Below are positions 14,401 to 32,761 of a DNA stretch of 64,000 nucleotides, piece after piece. The position numbers were made by a program, and so were the translations under genes. The stretch covers positions 6,295,935-6,359,934 of the forward strand of contig OX030969.1 of the NCBI GenBank assembly GCA_943735955.1, given 5' to 3'. The notes under the pieces are model-generated. The model did no database searches, was not told where the DNA came from, and was given only the letters and a program-made list of their open reading frames with translations. Position 1 is the stretch's first letter, and every line of letters starts with the position of its first letter. This stretch comes from Piscicola geometra (lineage: Eukaryota > Annelida > Clitellata > Hirudinida > Piscicolidae).

Positions 14401-17400
14401 ATTCACCCATCCACCCATAATGTGCCTCTCCCTCCATTCACCCATCCACCCATAATGTCCTCCCTCCATTCACCCATCCACCCATAATGTGCCTCTCCTT
14501 CCATTCACCCATCCACCCATAATGTGCCTCTCCCTCCATTTACCCATCCACCCATAATGTGCCTTTCCCTCCATCCACCCATCCACCCATAATGTGCCTC
14601 TCCCTCCATTCACCCATCCACCCATAATGTGCCTCTCCCTCCATCCACCCATCCACCCATAATGTGCCTCTACCTCCATTCACCCATCCACCCATAATGT
14701 CCCTCTCTTTCCATTCACCCATCCACCCATAATGTGCCTCTCCCTCCATCCACCCATCCACCCATGATGTCCTCCCTCCATTCACCCATCCACCCATAAT
14801 GTGCCTCTCCCTCCATCCACCCATCCACCCATAATGTGCTCCCTCCATTCACCCATCCACCCATAATGTGCCTCTCCCTCCATCCACCCATCCACCCATA
14901 ATGTGCTCCCTCCATTCACCCATCCACCCATAATGTGCCTCTCCCTCCATCCACCCATCCACTCATAATGTGCCTCTTCCTCCATCCACCCATCGACCCA
15001 TAATGTCCCTCTCCCTTCATTCACCCATCCACCCATAATGTGCCTCTCCCTCCATTCACCCATCCACCCATAATGTGCCTCTCCCTCCATTCACCCATCC
15101 ACCCATAATGTCCTCCCTCTCCATTCACCCATCCACCCATAATGTGCCTCTCCCTCCATTCACCCATCGACCCATAATGTGCCTCTCCCTCCATTCACCC
15201 ATCCACCCATAATGTCCTCCTTCCATTCACCCATCCACCCATAATGTGCCTCTCCCTCCATTCACCCATCCACCCACAATGTCCTCCCTCCATTCACCCA
15301 TCCACCCATAATGTGCCTCTCCCTCCATTCACCCATCCACCCATAATGTCCTCCCTCCATTCACCCATCCACCCATAATGTGCCTCTCCCTCCATTCACC
15401 CATCCACCCATAATGTCCTCCCTCCATTCACCCATCCACCCATAATGTGCCTCTCCCTCCATCCACCTATCCACCCATAATGTGCCTCTCCCTCCATCCA
15501 CCTATCCACCCATAATGTGCCTCTCCCTCCATTCACCCATCCACCCATAATGTGCCTCTCCCTCCATTCACCCATCCACTCATAATCTGCCTCTCCCTCC
15601 ATCCACCCATCCACCCATAATGTGCTTCTCCCTCCATCCACCCATCCACTCATAATGTGCCTCTCCCTCCATTCACCCATCCACCCATAATGTGCCTCTC
15701 CCTCCATCCACCCATCCACCCATAATGTCCCTCTCCCTCCATTCACCCATCCACCCATAATGTCCTCCCTCCATTCACCCATCCACCCATAATGTCCCTC
15801 TCCCTCCATTCACCCATCCACCCATAATGTGCCTCTCCCTCCATCCACCCATCCACCCATAATGTGCCTCTCCCTCCATCCACCCATCCACCCATAATGT
15901 GCCTCTCCCTCCATCCACCCATCCACCCATAATGTGCCTCTCCCTCCATTCACCCATCCACCCATAATGTGCCTCTCCCTCCATCCACCCATCCACCCAT
16001 ATAGTCCTCCCTCCATTCACCCATCCACCCATAATGTCCTTCTCCCCCCATTCACCCATCCACCCATAATGTGCCTCTCCCTCCATCCACCCATCCACCC
16101 ATAATGTCCTCCCTCCATTCACCCATCCACCCATAATGTGCCTCTCCCTCCATCCACCCATCCACCCATAATGTGCTCCCTCCATTCACCCATCCACCCA
16201 TAATGTGCCTCTCCCTCCATTCACCCATTCACCCATCCACTCATAATGTCCCTCTCCCTCCATCCACCCATCCACCCATAATGTGCCTCTCCCTCCATCC
16301 ACCCATCCACCCATAATGTGCTCCCTCCATTCACCCATCCACCCATAATGTGCCTCTCCCTCCATCCACCCATCCACTCATAATGTGCCTCTCCCTCCAT
16401 CCACCCATCGACCCATAATGTCCCTCTCCCTCCATTCACCCATCCACCCATAATGTGCCTCTCCCTCCATTCACCCATCCACCCATAATGTGCCTCTCCC
16501 TCCATTCACCCATCCACCCATAATGTCCTCCCTCTCCATTCACCCATCCACCCATAATGTGCCTCTCCCTCCATTCACCCATCGACCCATAATGTGCCTC
16601 TCCCTCCATTCACCCATCCACCCATAATGTCCTTCCTCCATTCACCCATCCACCCATAATGTGCCTCTCCCTCCATTCACCCATCCACCCATAATGTCCT
16701 CCCTCCATTCACCCATCCACCCATAATGTGCCTCTCCCTCCATCCACCTATCCACCCATAATGTGCCTCTCCCTCCATCCACCTATCCACCCATAATGTG
16801 CCTCTCCCTCCATTCACCCATCCACCCATAATGTGCCTCTCCCTCCATTCACCCATCCACTCATAATCTGCCTCTCCCTCCATCCACCCATCCACCCATA
16901 ATGTGCTTCTCCCTCCATCCACCCATCCACTCATAATGTGCCTCTCCCTCCATTCACCCATCCACCCATAATGTGCCTCTCCCTCCATCCACCCATCCAC
17001 CCATAATGTCCCTCTCCCTCCATTCACCCATCCACCCATAATGTCCTCCCTCCATTCACCCATCCACCCATAATGTCCCTCTCCCTCCATTCACCCATCC
17101 ACCCATAATGTGCCTCTCCCTCCATCCACCCATCCACCCATAATGTGCCTCTCCCTCCATCCACCCATCCACCCATAATGTGCCTCTCCCTCCATCCACC
17201 CATCCACCCATAATGTGCCTCTCCCTCCATTCACCCATCCACCCATAATGTGCCTCTCCCTCCATCCACCCATCCACCCATATAGTCCTCCCTCCATTCA
17301 CCCATCCACCCATAATGTCCTTCTCCCCCCATTCACCCATCCACCCATAATGTGCCTCTCCCTCCATCCACCCATCCACCCATAATGTCCTCCCTCCATT

Positions 17401-20400
17401 CACCCATCCACCCATAATGTGCCTCTCCCTCCATCCACCCATCCACCCATAATGTGCTCCCTCCATTCACCCATCCACCCATAATGTGCCTCTCCCTCCA
17501 TTCACCCATCCACCCATAATGTGCTCCCTCCATTCACCCATCCACTCATAATGTCCCTCTCCCTCCATCCACCCATCCACCCATAATGTGCCTCTCCCTC
17601 CATCCACCCATCCACCCATAATGTGCTCCCTCCATTCACCCATCCACCCATAATGTGCCTCTCCCTCCATCCACCCATCCACTCATAATGTGCCTCTCCC
17701 TCCATCCACCCATCGACCCATAATGTCCCTCTCCCTCCATTCACCCATCCACCCATAATGTGCCTCTCCCTCCATTCACCCATCCACCCATAATGTGCCT
17801 CTCCCTCCATTCACCCATCCACCCATAATGTCCTCCCTCTCCATTCACCCATCCACCCATAATGTGCCTCTCCCTCCATTCACCCATCGACCCATAATGT
17901 GCCTCTCCCTCCATTCACCCATCCACCCATAATGTCCTTCCTCCATTCACCCATCCACCCATAATGTGCCTCTCCCTCCATTCACCCATCCACCCATAAT
18001 GTCCTCCCTCCATTCACCCATCCACCCATAATGTGCCTCTCCCTCCATTCACCCATCCACCCATAATGTCCTCCCTCCATTCACCCATCCACCCATAATG
18101 TGCCTCTCCCTCCATTCACCCATCCACCCATAATGTCCTCCCTCCATTCACCCATCCACCCATAATGTGCCTCTCCCTCCATCCACCCATCCACCCATAA
18201 TGTGCCTCTCCCTCCATCCACCTATCCACCCATAATGTGCCTCTCCCTCCATTCACCCATCCACCCATAATGTGCCTCTCCCTCCATTCACCCATCCACT
18301 CATAATCTGCCTCTCCCTCCATCCACCCATCCACCCATAATGTGCCTCTCCCTCCATCCACCCATCCACTCATAATGTGCCTCTCCCTCCATTCACCCAT
18401 CCACCCATAATGTGCCTCTCCCTCCATCCACCCATCCACCCATAATGTCCCTCTCCCTCCATTCACCCATCCACCCATAATGTCCTCCCTCCATTCACCC
18501 ATCCACCCATAATGTCCCTCTCCCTCCATTCACCCATCCACCCATAATGTGCCTCTCCCTCCATCCACCCATCCACCCATAATGTGCCTCTCCCTCCATC
18601 CACCCATCCACCCATAATGTGCCTCTCCCTCCATCCACCCATCCACCCATAATGTGCCTCTCCCTCCATTCACCCATCCACCCATAATGTGCCTCTCCCT
18701 CCATCCACCCATCCACCCATATAGTCCTCCCTCCATTCACCCATCCACCCATAATGTCCTTCTCCCCCCATTCACCCATCCACCCATAATGTGCCTCTCC
18801 CTCCATCCACCCATCCACCCATAATGTCCTTCCTCCATTCACCCATCCACCCATAATGTGCCTCTCCCTCCATTCACCCATCCACCCATAATGTCCTCCC
18901 TCCATTCACCCATCCACCCATAATGTGCCTCTCCCTCCATTCACCCATCCACCCATAATGTCCTCCCTCCATTCACCCATCCACCCATAATGTGCCTCTC
19001 CCTCCATTCACCCATCCACCCATAATGTCCTCCCTCCATTCACCCATCCACCCATAATGTGCCTCTCCCTCCATCCACCCATCCACCCATAATGTGCCTC
19101 TCCCTCCATCCACCTATCCACCCATAATGTGCCTCTCCCTCCATTCACCCATCCACCCATAATGTGCCTCTCCCTCCATTCACCCATCCACTCATAATCT
19201 GCCTCTCCCTCCATCCACCTATCCACCCATAATGTGCCTCTCCCTCCATCCACCCATCCACTCATAATGTGCCTCTCCCTCCATTCACCCATCCACCCAT
19301 AATGTGCCTCTCCCTCCATCCACCCATCCACCCATAATGTCCCTCTCCCTCCATTCACCCATCCACCCATAATGTCCTCCCTCCATTCACCCATCCACCC
19401 ATAATGTCCCTCTCCCTCCATTCACCCATCCACCCATAATGTGCCTCTCCCTCCATCCACCCATCCACCCATAATGTGCCTCTCCCTCCATCCACCCATC
19501 CACCCATAATGTGCCTCTCCCTCCATCCACCCATCCACCCATAATGTGCCTCTCCCTCCATTCACCCATCCACCCATAATGTGCCTCTCCCTCCATCCAC
19601 CCATCCACCCATATAGTCCTCCCTCCATTCACCCATCCACCCATAATGTCCTTCTCCCCCCATTCACCCATCCACCCATAATGTGCCTCTCCCTCCATCC
19701 ACCCATCCACCCATAATGTCCTCCCTCCATTCACCCATCCACCCATAATGTGCCTCTCCCTCCATTCACCCATCCACTCATGATGTCCCTCTCCCTCCAT
19801 CCACCCATCCACTCATAATGTGCCTCTCCCTCCATCCACCCATCCACCCATAATGTGCCTCTCCCTCCATCCACCCATCCACCCATAATGTGCCTCTCCC
19901 TCCATTCACCCATCCACCCATAATGTCCTCCCTCCATTCACCCATCCACCCATAATGTGCCTCTCCCTCCATTCACCCATCCACCCATAATGTGCCTCTC
20001 CCTCCATTTACCCATCCACCCATAATGTGCCTCTCCCTCCATCCACCCATCCACCCATAATGTGCCTCTCCCTCCATCCACCCATCCACCCATAATGTGC
20101 CTCTCCCTCCATCCACCCATCCACCCATAATGTCCCTCTCTTTCCATTCACCCATCCACCCATAATGTGCCTCTCCCTCCATTCACCCACCCACCCATAA
20201 TGTGCCTCTCCCTCCATTCACCCATCCACCCATAATGTCCTCCCTCCATTCACCCATCCACTCATAATGTCCCTCCCCCTCCATCCACCCGGGATCTCCC
20301 TCCCACCACCCCCATTCCACCCAGGTTTATATCATCCTCTTCCTCCAACTGACCGTCACTACAGCCATCGTGGGGGCGTTCATCTTCGTGTAAGTGCACT

Positions 20401-22702
20401 TTCCTCCTTAGTGGGGTTTTTTAAGTGATAAAAACATTTATAGAAGTATGAAACAAAAATGGCGATGATGATGCTGACGAAAATAACAATAATAATTTTA
20501 AAATAAACCTCTGAAATAGGTACAAATCAATAATTTTATTCAAATTTTTTTATACAAAAGTGACATTTCATTTATTATTTCTTTAAAAGACATTCTCTTC
20601 TTTCAGAGACGAACTCAAGAGCTATGTGCTTGCCAATCGCTGGGTGGTTTACTTAGCGAGGTGGCGATGATGATGATGATGATGATGTGGATGATGATGA
20701 TGATGATGATGATGATGTAGATGTGGATGATGATGATGATGTGGATGATGATGATGTGGATGATGATGATAATGATGATGATAAGATAATAATAATGATA
20801 ATAATAATGATAATAATAGTAATACAGTAAACAAAAAACCACAACTACCACCTCAACAGCTACACACTTTACAATTACAACCTCTACAACCACAGACACA
20901 ACAACCACAGACACAACAACTAAAACCACTACAACGATCACCATAACACAACTGCCACCACAACCACCAACACCACAACCACCACAACCACCAACAACAC
21001 AACCACCATAACCACCACCACAACCACCACCACAACCACCACCACAACCACCACCACAACCACTACCACAACCACCAACACAACACCACCACAACCACCA
21101 CCACAACCACCACTACAACCACCACAACCACCACAAAAATCACCACAACCACCACAACCAACACAACAACCACAACCACAGCGGTATCTTCTTCACGATG
21201 TACATCCTGATCGTTTGTCCCTGCTGCAGCAGCATCAGACGCAGTTACCCAGCCAACATCATCATCCTTGCTATCCTTGTGGGTGTGGTTTCAAGGGGGG
21301 GGGGGGGGGGAAGTGAAAATTCTGGTTTGGGGTGGAAGGGGGAGGGATTCTGGAAAGTTTAGTTGTCGACAAGTGGTGGGGTTTGTGTTGTTTTATTAAT
21401 CTTAGTAATATTATGAGTTTGTTTCTACAAATTATTATCGTTATTCTTATTATTATTTTTATTTTATTTATTTTTTCAAATTATTATTTTTATTTTTATT
21501 ATTATTATTATTATTTCCCATCCACCACCAAAGACGTTGTCAATGGCTTTCATGACAGCAGTGACAGCTTCGTGAGTGAATAAAAAAGATGATAACAAAT
21601 AATAGTAGTAAAATAAAAACCATGCCCCACAACTTTCCCCACCCTCTTAAATCCCAACCAACACCACTCTTATAAACTAGGAATAGAACTCTACAAATCT
21701 CTAAAACCTCTCTTCGCCAATCTTTCAAACTAGGAATAAACCTTTCAAAAACTCACAAAACCCCTTCCTTCCTCCACCACCTATCATCCCCTAACCACCC
21801 ACCATCCCACCCTGACCACCATCCCACCAACCCAGGATGTACGCCCCTTACAGCGTTTTTGCCGCACTGGCCGGCACGATGCTGATCACGCTGGGTCTTT
21901 CGATCTTCGCCATCCAGACGCGCTTCGACCTCACCTCGTGCGCCGGCGTCATCTGCATGCTGAGCATCTTCTTCATGGCCTTCTCGATGATCGTCTCGAT
22001 GATCTTCATCTTCGCTGGATACAGCCGGGTGCGTTTGTGTTGTTGCTGCGTGGGTGTGGGTTGGTTGAAGGGGGTTGCTTGTGGTGATGGTGATGTTGGT
22101 AACAATGTTGTTGGCTGTGATTTTTTGGCGTAGGTTTTGCATGGGGATGATGATGATGATGTTAGTGGAAGGCAATGAAAAGTAAATTTTGATCTCAAAT
22201 GGATTTTTGCTCTTTTCCAGAAATTGGACATCGTTTACGCTGCCTTAGGAGTCTTGATGATGATGATAGTGAGTCTTGATGATGATGATAGTGAGTCTTG
22301 ATGATGATGATAGTGAGTCTTGATGATGATGATAGTGAGTGTTGATGATGATGATAGTGAGTCTTGATGATGATGATAGTGAGTCACCACCATCACTCCA
22401 CCATTTGACTTTCACCAATCCCATCTGCATCAACTTCACCCCTTCCCACCTCCCCACCACGACAAACCAATATCAAACAACCTCCCACCAACCATCACCA
22501 CCACCCGAAACCACCACCACCACCACCACCACCACCACCACCACCACAGTACCTGGTCTACTACACGCAAATGATCGTCGGAGGCAAGAACCGGAAGTAC
22601 GAGATGAGCCCAGAGGAGTACGTCTTCGCAGCGCTGATGCTCTACATGACCATCGTCGAACTCTTCCTCTTCCTCCTCCGGCTCTTCGGAGACCGGGAAT
22701 GA
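2484..22702 (+). CDS. Lifeguard/TMBIM family multi-pass protein (Bax inhibitor-1 superfamily)
   Basis: Exons: 2484-2585, 20325-20389, 20607-20660, 21182-21278, 21534-21571, 21836-22028, 22221-22268, 22550-22702. All junctions keep phase and give 249 aa. Family members are seven-helix proteins of Golgi, ER or lysosome membranes that modulate Ca2+ leak and death signalling. Diagnostic stretches are SIRNKFIRKVYIILFLQLTV (entry to TM1), TLSMAFMTAVTASMY, FAIQTRFDLTSCAGV, VYAALG and SPEEYVFAALMLY, ending LRLFGDRE. The C-terminal half is closest to TMBIM1/GRINA/FAIM2 in my memory; I cannot pick the orthologue. The Asp of the usual DTQ motif in TM6 is Tyr (YYTQ) and the Asp in the last helix is Thr, so the di-aspartyl pair is missing. 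The first donor is GTCTCT, a weak match. The usual Pro/Tyr-rich N-terminus may lie just upstream of 2484. Confidence 0.93.
2861..20290 (+). repeat. giant 35-bp minisatellite array (~17.4 kb, roughly 500 units) in TMBIM intron 1
   Basis: The unit is CCTCTCCCTCC followed by two ATYCACCC-type blocks and ATAATGTG, 35 bp in all. Recurring variants are 31-32 bp (CCTCCCTCC head), TTCACCC for TCCACCC, CGACCC and CACTCAT. Variant strings recur in blocks, so there is higher-order structure. A marker with CATTCACCCATTCACCC appears near 3445, 6603, 8464, 9084, 9946, 11117 and 12326. Another (ATAATCTGCC) recurs near 15590, 16862, 18303 and 19195. The array is purely pyrimidine/A-rich on the sense strand and stops ~35 bp before exon 2 of the TMBIM gene. 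Confidence 0.97.
20661..21181 (+). repeat. TMBIM intron 3: (GAT)n, (AAT)n and (CAACCACCA)n microsatellites
   Basis: The intron starts with GAT/GTG triplet repeats (20664-20790), passes through AAT repeats to about 20825, and ends in ~340 bp of CAACCACCA-type repeats up to the acceptor at 21181. I see no other content. Confidence 0.9.
22249..22380 (+). repeat. 22-bp minisatellite, 6 copies, beginning inside TMBIM exon 7
   Basis: The unit GAGTCTTGATGATGATGATAGT is repeated six times (the fifth has GTGTTG). The first copy is partly coding (Gly-Val-Leu-Met-Met-Met-Ile). Its last GT is the splice donor, so GTGAGT donors recur every 22 bp. Confidence 0.93.
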
Positions 22703-23224
22703 GGGCTTTTGGGTCCGTTGGTGGCGTGGTAGTTTTTTTGGTGGCGTGGTGGTTTTTTTGGTGGCGTGGTGGTTTTTTAGGGTGGTTGGGTTGGTGTGGA
22801 GTTTTTTAGGGTGGGTTGGTGTGGAGTTTTTTAGGGTGGGTTGGTGTGGAGTTTTTTAGGGTGGTTGGGTTGGTGGGGTAGTTTTTTTAGCGGGTAGATG
22901 GGTTGGTGGAGCGCTGGGCTGGTGAGATCGGTGAGGACTAAGATGAATGAAGTTGCTGGACTTTGAGTGGGTGGGGTTGGCGGGAGGCTTCGGAGGGTTG
23001 GTGGGAGTTTCCATTAGGAAATAGTAGTTAAACTTCGATCTTTTTTTTAATGACTCGAAAATCGAAAGTTTTTGAAACAAATAAAACATTGAAAATCAAG
23101 ATTAAATTATGAAGAAATTATGAAAAGTAATATTAAATTGTTAAAAAATGATGAGCTTTTCCTGCTTTCCCTTTGATCATCATCACCACCCCCTTCATCA
23201 TCATCATCTCCACCTCCATCTTAA
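22703..23224. other. convergent intergenic region, TMBIM 3' side and PIGL 3' side
   Basis: About 170 bp of G/T-rich tandem repeats (22715-22885, GTGGCGTGGTGG and AGGGTGGGTTGGTG units) directly follow the TMBIM stop. The rest is unique sequence ending in a run of CATCAT/CACC. An AATAAA at 23080-23085 suits the TMBIM transcript. The two 3' UTRs probably approach or overlap here. Confidence 0.6.
23080..23085 (+). terminator. candidate polyadenylation signal of the TMBIM gene
   Basis: AATAAA lies 378 bases after the stop codon, preceded by unique AT-rich sequence. Confidence 0.5.
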
Positions 23225-24996
23225 TCACGTGTTGATCTTCTCCAAATCATTCAGAATCATATACCTGGAGAAGGCGATGTACAAATAGCGGAACCATTGC
23301 ATTTGGCTGTGGTGACTCAGCATAGCTCTCTGGGGGGGGGGGGGGGGGGGGAAGAAGAGGGTGGGAGGAGGGGGAAGGGGAAAAAGAGGGTGGGAGGGGA
23401 GGAAAGAGATGATTATTATACAAAATTATTCTAAAAACAATAATTATATTACAAAAAAAACATAATTTTTAAAAAAATAAAACAAAAAAATGCGTAATCT
23501 AAACAACAAAATGGCAACCTGCGCCAGTTTGAATTGACCTAGATTCGAAACGAGGACGTGTTGGTCGGACATAAGAAGAGCAGCAAGCACATCAGCCACG
23601 GAGGAGTACTTTCTGAAGATGCTGTGAGACATCAGCTTGTATGCGTGGATGGAAGGCGTGGTTTGGATGAACTTTCTGATGGGATGGGAGGGAGGAAGGG
23701 GATGGAAGGGTGGATGGATGTGAGAGGCCGGGGGGGAGGAGGATGGATGGGATGGGAAGAAGGTAAGATGAAAGTGGGAGTGGGTGTGAAGGAATGGTTG
23801 GAGAGGAAAGGTTGGAAGTGATTAATCTTATTATTTTTATTATGATTATTATTGTTATTTTTATTATGATTTTTCTTTTTTTTCGTCATTATCATCACCA
23901 CCAACTTGACTCCCTGGTAAGTAGATTTGTGGTTTAAATGACCACTCACCCCATACTCATCAAATGTAACCAACTGCAACATAATAATATTAATATTAAC
24001 AATAATAATCATCCCAACCACACCAACATCACACCCCAACAACATCACACCACCACAACAACAACAACAACAACACCAACCACATTAACACTCCACAGTT
24101 GCACATGTTGCTTGATGATGATTGCAACGTCATCATCCGCCCATTCCACAGTCGGGTGGTCAGGGAGTTTTCTGGGGGAAATAAAAAAAAAGGGAAAAGA
24201 AGAGGATGGAATTGGCAGATGAAGAGGGGGATAGAAATGGGTGGATGGGAATGGATCAGATTGTGAAAATTTAATGAATAATTAATATTTTAATGAGTTA
24301 ATTGAGGATTAATAACCTATCGTTGATGATTTTGACATGGCGTCTGTCAATGTTTAAAAGAGTACAACTCTGGATCAATTCTTTTTCTCTCGTAATTCCA
24401 CTGTTGTAGTGGTCACCTGGTGGAAGGGTGGTGGATGGTGGTTGTTGATGGTGGTGGTGGTTGTTGATGGTGGTGGTGGTTGTTGATGGTGGTGGTTGTT
24501 GATGGTAGAAAAGTTGTGGAGTGTAAGTAATATTATAAATATATTGTTGAATAATTTATTCACAAAATTTTGAATATAATTTTTTAAAACATTTAAATAA
24601 ATAACATTTTTCTCATTACTTAGTATATATAGTCACAAATAATACAATGTATTAAATAATTTTTAAATATATTAAATGTAATGAATGAAATAAAAGAAAA
24701 TAAAAATAAATAAATAAATATCATATAATAAATAAAATTTATTAATTAAATAAATAAATGTTGGGTAGCAAACCGTTGGAAAGGCAGAGGAGGTGAATGG
24801 AGTGTCTGGTGCCGAGTTGCAGAATTGAAGGCGCGAAAAACATGCATTCGTCGTCTGGATGTGACGTCACGAAGAGAATATTCATTTTGTTTTCGAGCAT
24901 TAGTGAACTTGTTTTGAAGTATTTGAGGAGGAATGAAGAGAGAATAACAAGCAAAGAAAATATGAAAAAAATAAAGAGTATGAAATAATTATCCAT
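23225..24996 (-). CDS. PIGL: N-acetylglucosaminyl-phosphatidylinositol de-N-acetylase
   Basis: Exons in transcript order: 24996-24774, 24416-24317, 24171-24081, 23973-23902, 23671-23519, 23329-23225. They total 744 nt and give 247 aa (human 252). PIG-L removes the acetyl group from GlcNAc-PI on the cytosolic face of the ER, the second step of GPI-anchor synthesis. An N-terminal membrane anchor (residues ~4-24, LFIFFIFSLLVILSS) is followed by the metal-binding motif HPDDECMFFAP and by GVSGHLNH, which carries the HxxH-type ligands. SGITREKELIQSC, KLPDHP and the C-terminal WFRYLYIAFSRYM also match the family. The first 5' coding exon uses the most upstream Met. PIGL and POT1 are tandem on this strand with 371 bp between start and stop. 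Nothing essential is missing. Confidence 0.96.
23330..23518 (-). repeat. PIGL last intron with a 20-nt G/C homopolymer at the 3' splice site
   Basis: On the + strand 23332-23351 is 20 consecutive G. On the coding strand this is a C20 run directly before the AG of the last exon, serving as the pyrimidine tract. Confidence 0.85.
24417..24773 (-). other. PIGL intron 1
   Basis: The intron holds GGTGGTGGTTGTTGAT-type repeats (24421-24512) next to exon 2, then ~260 bp of AT-rich unique sequence. No coding segment is seen. Confidence 0.7.
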
Positions 24997-25367
24997 TTTA
25001 AAAATAATTATCTAGTTTTGATTTTATTTTTGGAATTGATTATGACTGGAATGAAAAAATTCAAAACCGTGAATTTAAAACTCTCAAAAGTGAATTTAAT
25101 CTAAATTGAAAAAATTAAGTTAGGTTTTAAAAAGTTGGTTAACTTTAAAATTATAAACTTCAAAAACTACTTAAACAGAAAGATTATAAACAAATTTTCA
25201 CAAAAATACTTTATTATATTAATAGAAGTTTATCAGACTAAAACAACTAATGATACTAAATACAATATATAAAAAAATAATATAAATATATGTTTATTGC
25301 ATTGAAAATATGAATTAGAAAAGTTGATGTTCATCAAAATCAGCAATGGAGCCTCAAACTGTTCGAA
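24997..25367 (-). other. PIGL 5' flank / POT1 3' flank
   Basis: This is AT-rich unique sequence. It must contain the PIGL promoter and the POT1 3' UTR. No promoter motif stands out. TTTATT at 25293-25298 is AATAAA on the minus strand. Confidence 0.6.
25293..25298 (-). terminator. candidate polyadenylation signal of POT1
   Basis: AATAAA on the minus strand lies 70 bases after the POT1 stop (25368-25370). Confidence 0.6.
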
Positions 25368-32471
<7,104 letters not shown>

Positions 32472-32761
32472 CTTGGTCCAAGATTCTTGGAATATCTTGA
32501 AAACTTTATTATAATAGTAAGTCTTACTAAGTAAGAAGTGCAAGAGATAAAGATTGATTAAAAGTAAATTATGAAATAAGCTCACAGTGATATTTGGGTA
32601 AATCTATTTTTACATAGTAATAATTTTTTTTTCAAATTATATTTATATTTATTATTCATCTATCATATTTGAGCTAATTTGTTTTATTTACTATTTCTTT
32701 TATAATTCACAACATCAGAAATTTTAATTTCTTTGTTCAGTAAAATTAAAAGTTATATAAA
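32472..32761. promoter_or_regulatory. divergent POT1 / CSTF2 intergenic region (probable bidirectional promoter)
   Basis: Only 290 bp separate the proposed POT1 start codon (minus) from the CSTF2 start codon (plus), so both promoters must lie here. The sequence is AT-rich. I see no TATA box at a convincing position and no CpG-rich block. This is inference from geometry, and it depends on the POT1 first exon. Confidence 0.55.

Noticed and set aside
2822..20217. Dozens of overlapping minus-strand open frames of 63-163 residues with Trp/Gly/Glu/Arg repeats
   Set aside because: They are the 35-bp minisatellite read in stop-poor frames; no unique sequence, no splice structure, and the region is an intron of the plus-strand gene.
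2861..20290. CRISPR-like array
   Set aside because: The units are contiguous with no unique spacers, units vary by point changes, and the context is a eukaryotic intron.
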